7,890 bases of DNA from Chloroflexota bacterium (lineage in GTDB: Bacteria; Chloroflexota; UBA5177; JANWHV01). Below are positions 1 to 5,857 of this stretch, piece by piece. Location: NCBI GenBank assembly GCA_025450375.1, contig JANWHO010000228.1, forward strand, positions 1 through 7,890, read 5' to 3'. A program made the translations under genes and the position numbers. Below the pieces are notes generated by a model, which was not told the DNA's origin, made no database searches, and saw only the letters and a program-made list of their open reading frames with translations. Position 1 is the stretch's first letter. The number at the start of each line of letters is the position of its first letter.

Positions 1-87
1 CTGGCCCAGCGCCCCCGCGATATTAAAGGCGGACGTGGTCTTGCCGCTCCCACCCTTCCGCTGCGCGAACGCAATGATCTCCGCCAT
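1..87 (-). CDS. ParA/MinD-family P-loop ATPase, N-terminal fragment
   Basis: Only the first 29 codons are in the window; the gene continues past the left edge. The translated start reads MAEIIAFAQ followed by RKGGSGKTT, the deviant Walker A motif (KGGxGKT[ST]) with the signature first lysine that defines ParA/MinD/Soj ATPases, then a helix ending ALGQ. Members bind ATP, dimerise and act in segregation of DNA or positioning of protein complexes on the nucleoid or membrane. The ATG at 87-85 is well supported: AGGAGG (minus strand, 98-93) sits 5 nt upstream, inside a longer GGAGGAGGAA run, and an extended -10 lies 27 bp upstream. Which subfamily it is (chromosomal ParA, orphan ParA, plasmid type) cannot be told from this fragment, and no ParB or parS is visible. 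It is divergent from the small membrane protein gene at 545. Confidence 0.88.
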   Translation of the reverse strand, partial: MAEIIAFAQRKGGSGKTTSAFNIAGALGQ

Positions 88-113
88 GCCTTCCTCCTCC
101 CGACCGCTTGCCG

Positions 114-122
114 AGTATACCA
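114..122 (-). promoter_or_regulatory. Candidate extended -10 promoter of the ParA-like gene
   Basis: On the minus strand this reads TGGTATACT: a TG-n extension directly before TATACT, a good match to an extended -10 (TGnTATAAT). It lies 27 bp upstream of the ATG at 87, leaving room for a short leader containing the strong Shine-Dalgarno. No good -35 is visible at 16-18 bp, as expected when the extended -10 carries recognition. The call rests on consensus matching only. Confidence 0.42.
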
Positions 123-150
123 GAGCCCCAGGGATGTCGTCCCCGGTACA

Positions 151-166
151 GTGCAGACGTCTGCAC
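151..166. promoter_or_regulatory. Perfect 16-bp palindrome, possible operator
   Basis: The sequence GTGCAGACGTCTGCAC is identical to its own reverse complement. It lies about 30 bp upstream of the candidate extended -10 of the ParA-like gene, a position suitable for a dimeric regulator. CCCGG and CCGGG flank it (142-146 and 166-170), so the symmetry loosely continues with a 4-nt offset. The regulator is unknown. A 16-bp perfect palindrome is unlikely by chance in a given intergenic region, but function is inferred. Confidence 0.4.
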
Positions 167-192
167 CGGGCGGGGTTGGCAATGGCCATCAG

Positions 193-224
193 TCGGATCG
201 GACCGATCCGTCCGATCGGTCGGA
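193..224. repeat. GATC-centred short repeats at 9-bp spacing
   Basis: Three GATC cores (196-199, 205-208, 214-217) recur exactly every 9 bp with similar flanks (CGGATCGGA, CCGATCCGT, CCGATCGGT). The first two form a 17-bp inverted repeat, CGGATCGG-A-CCGATCCG. The middle copy can instead pair with the third (202-208 with 214-220, 5-nt spacer). An 8-bp palindrome ATGGCCAT (182-189) lies just to the left. It could be a protein-binding array or a site sensitive to GATC methylation; no function is shown. Confidence 0.45.
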
Positions 225-306
225 ATGCCTTCCCTTATCCACCGGACGCGCGGGAGCGCGCCGCGATTTTGTGATCCCTGGTGTCCCACCATGGTTACCG
301 CTAGGA

Positions 307-410
307 GACACTGCCTGGGAGCGCGAGACACCCATGCGTGGGTACCGGGCTTATCCCCGTCGCCGGGATCTACGAGGGCAAGCAAGATGCTCGCGCTCCC
401 AGACGGTGTC
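307..410. repeat. Long inverted repeat enclosing nested hairpins
   Basis: The arms are 307-327 and 390-410 and pair at 19 of 21 positions: GACAC, a 3-nt block with two mismatches, then a perfect 13-bp CTGGGAGCGCGAG / CTCGCGCTCCCAG. The 62-nt interior can fold further: ACCCA-TGCG-TGGGT at 330-343 (5-bp perfect stem), a stem at 353-369 with one mismatch, and a GCAAGCA-AGA-TGCTCGC hairpin at 378-394 that competes with the right arm. The overall shape is a multibranched stem-loop. It may be a dispersed REP/MITE-like element, a cruciform, or a structured RNA. There is no transposase gene and no U-rich tail that would make it an ordinary terminator. Confidence 0.5.
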
Positions 411-442
411 AGCCCTGAGGCGATTTTGCCAACAGTATCAGA

Positions 443-495
443 ACTCCGGTGCGCCCGCGTGCGTGCCGATCCGTGAACGCGCCGAGCGCCGGAGT
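443..495. repeat. Inverted repeat just upstream of the plus-strand -10
   Basis: ACTCCGG (443-449) is matched by CCGGAGT (489-495), and the pairing extends to a 10-bp stem (443-452 with 486-495) if one G-T pair is allowed. The 33-nt spacer is GC-rich. The right arm ends 6 bp before the candidate -10 at 502, where a repressor or activator could contact the promoter. This is an observed symmetry; the role is inferred. Confidence 0.3.
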
Positions 496-501
496 GCGCG
501 G

Positions 502-507
502 TATACT
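502..507 (+). promoter_or_regulatory. Candidate -10 element of the small membrane protein gene
   Basis: TATACT lies 37 bp upstream of the ATG at 545, so a start site near 513-516 would give a leader of about 30 nt that includes the AAAGGGG ribosome-binding sequence at 532-538. No convincing -35 is present at 16-18 bp. The 8-mer GGTATACT (500-507) also occurs, inverted, in the divergent promoter at 114-121. Confidence 0.3.
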
Positions 508-544
508 GGAGGGAGAAGCATGGCTACCAGTAAAGGGGTGCGAG

Positions 545-895
545 ATGGAGAGCCAGTATCCAGCCAGACAACCGGAGTCTCCGGAACGCCCATCCGAGCA
601 ACTTTTCTTTGAAGGGGCCGTGCAAGACACGGTTGAGATTCTGCCCCACCTGGACCGTTTGTCTCCTCGGGAGCGCGAGCAGAGCGTCGTGGCCGGGGTG
701 GGCCGGGCGCGAGTGATCCGCCAGGTGGGCGAGGGCAGATCCGCCACCAGAACGGCGGTGCTGTATGTCGATCCACGGGCCGATGAATTGCTGGCCGTGA
801 CCTACCAGATCGCGACCTTCTTTACGGTCGTGATCGTTGGCGTGATCCTTGCCACCGCCGTGGCGATCGTGCTGACCTCAAGCGTGGCCCGGTAG
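545..895 (+). CDS. Small hypothetical protein with C-terminal membrane anchor
   Basis: This 116-residue protein is not a family I recognise. The first 25 residues are polar and proline-rich. Residues 25-65 look helical and charged (FFEGAVQDTVEI, LSPREREQ). Residues 68-77 may form a beta strand (ATRTAVLYVD), and residues 88-110 form one strongly hydrophobic helix (IATFFTVVIVGVILA), followed by only SSVAR. It is therefore probably a tail-anchored membrane protein with most of its mass on one side, most likely the cytoplasm. I chose the ATG at 545 because AAAGGGG lies 6 nt upstream and the hydrophilic N-terminus begins naturally there; an upstream in-frame GTG at 449 precedes the likely promoter and gives unconvincing sequence. 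A second ATG at 520, in another frame, has a stronger Shine-Dalgarno. The gene is divergent from the ParA-like gene and ends 13 bp from the stop of the convergent kinase gene. Confidence 0.65.
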   Translation: MESQYPARQPESPERPSEQLFFEGAVQDTVEILPHLDRLSPREREQSVVAGVGRARVIRQVGEGRSATRTAVLYVDPRADELLAVTYQIATFFTVVIVGVILATAVAIVLTSSVAR

Positions 896-929
896 ACCTC
901 GACTGGTTCTAGGATGCCTCGGCTACCGG
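889..929. terminator. Weak bidirectional terminator candidate between convergent genes
   Basis: CCGGTAG (889-895, including the stop of the plus-strand gene) is the exact reverse complement of CTACCGG (923-929, inside the end of the kinase gene). The stem is 7 bp with a 27-nt loop and no T-run on either side. Its place between two converging stop codons only 13 bp apart is the main support. It could be chance. Confidence 0.2.
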
Positions 930-3569
930 CGGATCGATACGGCGGCCGTCGGTTTCGTTGAGCGGCAGACGAAGGCAGAATGCCGAGCGGCCGCCCTTCC
1001 GCGGCCGTTCGCTGTATTCGTACCAGATTTCCCCGCCCATCGACTCCATTAGCTGTTTGCAGATATACAAGCCGAGACCCGTCCCTACGTGCCCTTCCCG
1101 CGCGGCCGTGTCCAGCTTACTGAACCGGCGGAAGAGACGCGGCATATCCTCTGGGCTAATGCCGGAGCCCTGATCGTGGACTCGCAGCGTACCCCACGGG
1201 GGTGCGGCGGTCCAGCTGATGGCGATTGGCGAACCATGCGGAGAGTACTTTGCCGCGTTGTCCAGCAGGTTGGTGATGATCTGGCGCAGGCGATCAGCGT
1301 CCGCCCAGAGGGTCGCGGTGTGTACCTCCGCTTCCACCTGCACGGCCTGGCCGCTAAACTTCAGCGCCAGTTCCTCCACCGCCTGGCGGATGATCGGGAG
1401 GAGATGGAGGGAATGTGGGTTGACGCGCAGTGAGCCCGCCTCCAGCCGTGAAATCTGCAGGAGATCGCGGACCAATCGATAGAGGCGCTGTCCCGATCGT
1501 TGGATTTTCTCGACGTTTCCGCGCCGGTGAGCGTCATCAAAGCGATCCCAGTGATCCAGCAAGTTTTCTGAAAAACCAAGAATGCTGGTCAAGGGGGTGC
1601 GCAACTCGTGCGATACCGTGGCCACGAATTCATCCTGTAGCCGCATGACCGATTGCAGGCGTAGATTGGCTGCCCGCTCCAACTCGTAGATCCGGGCGTT
1701 TCGGAGCGCACGGGTCAGCCGTTCCGCGAACTCCAGAATCGCCGCCACGGTGATCGCGTCGAAGGCATGAGCCGCGAGGCATCCCAGGGTGAGCGCGCCC
1801 ACGATTTCACCCTCGACCAGCAAGGGAATCGCCATATAGGTGTGGACCGCCGTTATGTAGCTCATGTCACCGCTGCCAAGGCGACTCCAGCGCGGATCGC
1901 CTTGGGTATCGGAGATCAGCTCCGGACCTACCCGCTCTCCTCGGAGCCAGGGACCAAATATCGGATCAATCTCGGCGGGAAAGCGATATTCGACCTTGCT
2001 GAATGGATCCTCGCGCGCACTATGGCCGGCAAACGGGACCGCCATCCCTTGTTCGAATCGATACAGGTTGCAGGTGTCGAACTGTACCACCGTACCTAAC
2101 AGATCCAGCATTTGCTGGTAGATATCGGTGGCATCCAGGCTAAATGAGAGAGCGGCGGTAGCGCGGGCCAGCGCCTCGGCCAGGTTGGCCCGGCGCCGCT
2201 CCGCCTCAAGTACCCGCGTGCGCTCCACCGTAATCGCGATCTGCTGGGCAAGCAGGATAAGCAATTCCTGGGTCTGACTATCGAGGACGCTGGGGCGGCA
2301 GCTTTCCAGGTTGATCACCCCTTCGGCTCGGTCGCCAATCAGGATCGGCACACAGATTTCGGCTATCACGTCGTCGTTCGCGGGAACGTATTCCGGATCT
2401 TTCCGGATATCGGAGACAAATTGGGGCGTGCCGAGCCGCATGGCGCGCGCGATCACCCCTCGATCCTCAATCGTTTCATAGTAGCGGTGGTAGCCGTGCT
2501 GGGCCTGCAGAACCAGTGTCTCATTCTCCCGAAGATAGGCACTGACCAATTCGTAGCCAAAGCGGCTTACCAGATGCTCCACCACGACCCCGCAGATTGC
2601 TTTCGGATCGCGCTGCGCCGTGACCGCCAGGCTGACCGCCATCAGCACTGCCTGCTCCTGGGCCCTGCGGGCCGCCGCCTGATCCAATTGGGCTTTCGCG
2701 AGAGCGGCCGCCGCCTCGAAGGCGAAGGCCGCCAGGGCGGGAGCCTGCGCCGGTGTGATGGGCCGGCCGCTGAGCTTGTTGTCGACGGAGATCCAGCCCA
2801 ACACAGCCCCGCTTAGCCGAAGGGCCACCGCGAGATTCTGGCCGGCCACATCGCTTCTGTCCCCCGGTAGTTCAGGCGGGATCTCTTCCCTGAGGTTGGA
2901 GGAATACGAGAATTCCCGGCCCTCGCGCACAAGCTCGCGAACCAGCCTCAAGCCCCAGAGCGGGCTGTCGTTCGTCATTGAATAGACCATGGGCCGGGGA
3001 ATCGGCGGTTCTCCCCCGGGCGGGCAATACCAACTTCCCACGCTATGGTTATGCTCGTCGATCAGCCACACGCTCACCCGGTCGAAACCTAACCAACGCG
3101 GCACGTGTTGGCCAATGAGGGTAACCACTTGCAGCACGGTCTCGCAACGCCACATCTCCTGAGTGGACTCATGAACACTCGCTTCCCAATGGATCCGGCG
3201 GGCCAATTCCGAGTTGGGAGGCGCTCCTCGAAGAGCCGAGAGAATGGCCAGCCGAAGCGGCTCGCGCCCGATTGGCGGCGCGAGCAGCGCTCGCGCTCCT
3301 CCCTCCAGGGCCTGCTGTCCGAGGCTGTCGTCGCCCGGCGGCACGATCGCCACCAAGGGGAGGGCCGCGGCAATGGGAAAGCTATGGTAGGAGTCCAGCG
3401 CCCCGCGGTCACGGGCATCCAGCACTACTATCACATCAGCCGGCGGACGGACGACGCTTCGCGATAGGCTGCCAATCTCCACCGGATAGCCCAGGGCCCG
3501 TGCCGCCCGCTGGAGACTGGCGGCAAGGCGCGCGTCCTCGGTGACCACCAAAATGCGCGGTTCTGGCAT
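909..3569 (-). CDS. Soluble sensor histidine kinase: degenerate receiver, three GAF domains, HisKA, HATPase_c
   Basis: An 886-residue protein without membrane helices, so a cytoplasmic sensor kinase. Residues 4-115 form a receiver-like domain (RILVVTEDARL; Asp51 in VVLDARD), but the conserved Thr/Ser and Lys positions are lost (AIVPP, LLAPPIG). Three GAF domains follow at about 138-295, 302-452 and 465-630. Next is a HisKA dimerisation domain with the phosphoacceptor His654 in VSHELRTPL, and an HATPase_c domain with the N box TNLLDNAAKY (Asn767, Asn771), DQGSG (Asp799) and GTGLGL (829-834). The catalytic core looks intact. The ligand of the GAF domains is unknown; no phytochrome-type chromophore motif stands out. 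I prefer the ATG at 3569 because the receiver fold starts at once (MPEPRILVV) and GAGGGG lies just upstream, although the 2-nt spacing is short; an in-frame GTG at 3584 lacks a ribosome-binding site. No response regulator is adjacent. The gene lies 113 bp downstream of the dynamin-like pair on the same strand. Confidence 0.93.
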   Translation of the reverse strand: MPEPRILVVTEDARLAASLQRAARALGYPVEIGSLSRSVVRPPADVIVVLDARDRGALDSYHSFPIAAALPLVAIVPPGDDSLGQQALEGGARALLAPPIGREPLRLAILSALRGAPPNSELARRIHWEASVHESTQEMWRCETVLQVVTLIGQHVPRWLGFDRVSVWLIDEHNHSVGSWYCPPGGEPPIPRPMVYSMTNDSPLWGLRLVRELVREGREFSYSSNLREEIPPELPGDRSDVAGQNLAVALRLSGAVLGWISVDNKLSGRPITPAQAPALAAFAFEAAAALAKAQLDQAAARRAQEQAVLMAVSLAVTAQRDPKAICGVVVEHLVSRFGYELVSAYLRENETLVLQAQHGYHRYYETIEDRGVIARAMRLGTPQFVSDIRKDPEYVPANDDVIAEICVPILIGDRAEGVINLESCRPSVLDSQTQELLILLAQQIAITVERTRVLEAERRRANLAEALARATAALSFSLDATDIYQQMLDLLGTVVQFDTCNLYRFEQGMAVPFAGHSAREDPFSKVEYRFPAEIDPIFGPWLRGERVGPELISDTQGDPRWSRLGSGDMSYITAVHTYMAIPLLVEGEIVGALTLGCLAAHAFDAITVAAILEFAERLTRALRNARIYELERAANLRLQSVMRLQDEFVATVSHELRTPLTSILGFSENLLDHWDRFDDAHRRGNVEKIQRSGQRLYRLVRDLLQISRLEAGSLRVNPHSLHLLPIIRQAVEELALKFSGQAVQVEAEVHTATLWADADRLRQIITNLLDNAAKYSPHGSPIAISWTAAPPWGTLRVHDQGSGISPEDMPRLFRRFSKLDTAAREGHVGTGLGLYICKQLMESMGGEIWYEYSERPRKGGRSAFCLRLPLNETDGRRIDPPVAEAS

Positions 3570-3633
3570 GGCCCCTCGATTCACGGCGGGCAGCTATGGA
3601 GCGGCAGGATTTCTCACGGCGGACAATGATGCT

Positions 3634-3662
3634 AGGGTACAGGCATACCGTACGGGGTGCAA
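3634..3662 (-). promoter_or_regulatory. Weak candidate promoter for the kinase gene
   Basis: On the minus strand TTGCAC (3662-3657) and TACCCT (3639-3634) are separated by exactly 17 bp, inside the 113-bp gap upstream of the kinase start. Both hexamers match the sigma-70-type consensus only in part. The spacer contains the 8-bp palindrome CCGTACGG (3648-3655). If real, the kinase can be transcribed apart from the dynamin-like genes; read-through from them is also possible, since I see no convincing terminator in the gap. Confidence 0.25.
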
Positions 3663-3682
3663 TATGCCGGATAGGGGATTCG

Positions 3683-5857
3683 CTACCGATCCCGAATCAG
3701 TTCCGAGAGAAGTTGTTCCACTCGGAGGACATCCTCTTCCAGCAGCTTGAGCGCCGCCGCTCGCGCTCGCGCGGCGGCGCCCCCGTCGCTCGGCTTGGGC
3801 GCTTCAACCAGGGTCGGCCCATGGGCGCGAATCTCGCGGACCAGGGCAATGCGCGCTCCCTCGGCCCGCCCCAGCAACTCGGCCCGCGTCGCCTCCGCCA
3901 CGCGCTCGCGATAGGCCGCCGAGGGCTCGTCCGCACGCTCGATGAGCGCGACTGGCTCATCCACGGAGGCCGAAAACTCGGGGGGCGGTACTCCGCGCGC
4001 TGGATAGGCGGCCCGCGCCTGGGCCACCACCAGATCCAGCGCCTGGGCCGCCGCGCGGGTAACCTCGCCCATTGCTACCCGCAAGGCCGCTACCTGGACC
4101 CGCCGATCACCCTGTCCGATTGCCGAATCGATATCGGAGGCCCGAGGATCGCTCAGGCGGCCCAATGGGCGGCTGATCGCCCCCTCGATCGCCCCAGGCA
4201 AACCCTCCACCACTCGAAGGGCCGCCGCCATGGCCTCGGCCTGTGGACGATAGTCTCCCTGAGCGCCCCGTCCCTCCGCGTTGGCCTGGGCCTCCGCGGC
4301 CGCGCGCGAGATCGTCGAGCGCAGCAACGCCGCATAGCGGAGGGCCCGGCCTGTTCGCGCCCTGAGGAGGAGGGCCCGCGATCCAGGGCCCAGTAACTCG
4401 CGCAGACGAGCCCGAAGGGCCGGGATGCCTGAGTCCTCGGGGGCCAGTTGGCGTCGGCGCTGGGCTCGCGCCGCGCCGAGGGCCGAAATGGTGAGGACGT
4501 GGGGCAGTCCCGTCTCGGTGGTTAGACCGGAGAAGGGAGTGGGGAACGAGCCAAGGATGGTCCGCGCTCGTTGCAAAAGCACGGATCGCTGCTCTTCGTC
4601 ATCAATGGTGTCCCAGAAATTGATCAGGAAGAGCACGTTGCGGTAGTGGCCCGCTACCAGGGTTTGCTGAATCACCTCGCGCTCGAGATCGCCCAGCAAT
4701 TGATCGGCGGCTAACACGAAGAGCACGATGTCCGCCCGGCCCAGGGCGGCCAGGGCTCCCGCCGACCGGCCCGCCTGCTCATTCAAACCAGGCGTGTCCT
4801 CGATCTCTACCCCAGCCGGCAGGTAGGCGCCGGTGACCCGCACCTCCACCCGCCGGGCCTCTCCCAGATGCAGATCAGGGGCCGCGTGTTCGTCACTGGC
4901 GGTTCCGGCCTCGGCCAGGCGGACCCCGGCCCGGAACTCCTCAAGGGTGAGTTCACGGACCGGCCGATCGGCGCGGTAGGTAATAGTCGCCCCATCCGTC
5001 TCGCCCACCCGAGGAACTCGAATGGCGCAGGCAAGCGGCGTGGTGGGAGTCATCCCAGTGGGCAAGGCAATTTCTCCGTGGATGCCGAAGAGGGCGTTGA
5101 TGACGGTCGACTTGCCCCGACTGAACTCACCCACCACCACGATGCGGCAGATCGGGCTATCAAGCGGGTAGTCGGCCTGGATCACCGGGGCCGAACGTAC
5201 CCCCAGTTCGCGGGCCCGCCGCCCACAGGCGAGCAGCCAGGATAGAAGCTGCTCGCGAAACCAGAGGTAGCGGATCTTGGGATCACCGGCAGGGACGACC
5301 GCGCCGGCGGAGACCAACGAACGAGCCTCAACCGGCTCCGCCGCGCCTGCCTCGGGCGACGGTCTGGCGCGACGCGCTGCCTGGGCGCGGGCAATGGCCG
5401 CCGGCCAGGCCCGATACTCATCCAACCGGCCCAGGCCATCCACGGCCTGCCGGGCCGTGCGCATCCCTCGATTGATCCCACCGGTCAGGGCGCGTAATCC
5501 TCCCTCCAGGTGCCCGGCCGCCTCTCGCGCGAGGCCGGGACCGAGGCGATCCGCCAGGCCGCCCTCCCCGTCAGTGTCCGGATCATCGTCCTCGTGGCCG
5601 AACTCGAAGCGCGAGCGGATTTCACGGCCCCCTTGCTGGTGCCACACTTCCAGGGCTGGAAGCATGCCAAAGGTGGTCTCCACGCTGGTCCGGATGATCG
5701 TATCGAGCGGGATAGCCGCGGACTGTCCCGCTCCCCGCGCGGGCTCCAGCACCAACGCATCGGCGCCAAGACGGAGGGTGCCGGCCACCGAGCGCCGCCC
5801 ATGCGCGGGGAGGTCGGCCAGGACGCGAGTCGAGGAGACGCCTGGATCGCCGCTCAC
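3683..5857 (-). CDS. Dynamin-like GTPase with N-terminal GRAM/PH-like region and no membrane hairpin
   Basis: A 724-residue large GTPase. Residues 20-88 read as alternating strands in a GRAM/PH-like pattern (VAGTLRLGADALVLEP, then IPLDTII, then ALEVWHQQGG and SRFEFG). An acidic patch (EDDDPDTD, 89-96) and a helical linker follow. The dynamin-type G domain starts near 237: G1 GEFSRGKST (243-251), G2 TPTT (270-273), G3 DTPGL (354-358), G4 NFWD (413-416) where NKxD is usual, and a G5-like SAL (458-460). The rest, about 490-724, is predicted helix rich in Ala and Arg, with no hydrophobic stretch long enough to cross a membrane. The start is a GTG whose GTGA overlaps the TGA of the upstream partner; GGAGAG lies 9 nt before it, so translation is coupled. 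Family members hydrolyse GTP and assemble on membranes; that this one works with its partner is inferred from the overlap. Confidence 0.88.
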   Translation of the reverse strand: MSGDPGVSSTRVLADLPAHGRRSVAGTLRLGADALVLEPARGAGQSAAIPLDTIIRTSVETTFGMLPALEVWHQQGGREIRSRFEFGHEDDDPDTDGEGGLADRLGPGLAREAAGHLEGGLRALTGGINRGMRTARQAVDGLGRLDEYRAWPAAIARAQAARRARPSPEAGAAEPVEARSLVSAGAVVPAGDPKIRYLWFREQLLSWLLACGRRARELGVRSAPVIQADYPLDSPICRIVVVGEFSRGKSTVINALFGIHGEIALPTGMTPTTPLACAIRVPRVGETDGATITYRADRPVRELTLEEFRAGVRLAEAGTASDEHAAPDLHLGEARRVEVRVTGAYLPAGVEIEDTPGLNEQAGRSAGALAALGRADIVLFVLAADQLLGDLEREVIQQTLVAGHYRNVLFLINFWDTIDDEEQRSVLLQRARTILGSFPTPFSGLTTETGLPHVLTISALGAARAQRRRQLAPEDSGIPALRARLRELLGPGSRALLLRARTGRALRYAALLRSTISRAAAEAQANAEGRGAQGDYRPQAEAMAAALRVVEGLPGAIEGAISRPLGRLSDPRASDIDSAIGQGDRRVQVAALRVAMGEVTRAAAQALDLVVAQARAAYPARGVPPPEFSASVDEPVALIERADEPSAAYRERVAEATRAELLGRAEGARIALVREIRAHGPTLVEAPKPSDGGAAARARAAALKLLEEDVLRVEQLLSELIRDR

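Larger units (their letters stand above)
88..544. other. Divergent intergenic region rich in inverted repeats
   Basis: This 457-bp stretch separates the minus-strand ParA-like gene from the plus-strand membrane protein gene. Open frames across it are low-complexity antisense-type translations with no recognisable protein. It holds two promoter-like -10 elements facing outward, a perfect 16-bp palindrome (151-166), a run of GATC-centred repeats (193-224), a long inverted repeat with nested hairpins (307-410) and another inverted repeat (443-495). I see no tRNA, rRNA or insertion-sequence signature. Confidence 0.7.

Noticed and set aside
247..270. CGCGC-GGGA-GCGCG hairpin followed by four T as an intrinsic terminator
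   Set aside because: The stem is only 5 bp, the T-run is short and offset by 6 bases, and no plus-strand gene lies upstream for it to terminate.
182..410. CRISPR array or tRNA in the repeat-rich region
   Set aside because: The repeats are inverted or 9-bp spaced, not direct repeats with unique spacers, and no cloverleaf with a T-loop or anticodon arm can be drawn.
108..476. Plus-strand open frames across the divergent region as genes
   Set aside because: They lack ribosome-binding sites, run through the palindromes and inverted repeats, and give low-complexity Arg/Pro-rich translations unlike any family.
3570..3584. Upstream GTG start (3584) for the histidine kinase
   Set aside because: No ribosome-binding sequence precedes it, and the five extra residues (MNRGA) add nothing to the receiver fold, which begins right after the ATG at 3569.
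3677..3698. GATTCG/CGAATC hairpin over the stop codon of the downstream GTPase as a terminator
   Set aside because: The stem is 6 bp with a 10-nt loop and no U-tract follows on the minus strand; chance symmetry is as likely.
3596..4396. Long plus-strand open frame opposite the downstream GTPase gene
   Set aside because: It lies antisense to a gene with clear GTPase motifs and its translation is Arg/Gly/Pro-rich without any domain, typical of GC-rich shadow frames. The same applies to plus-strand frames at 5277-6095 and 5929-6795.
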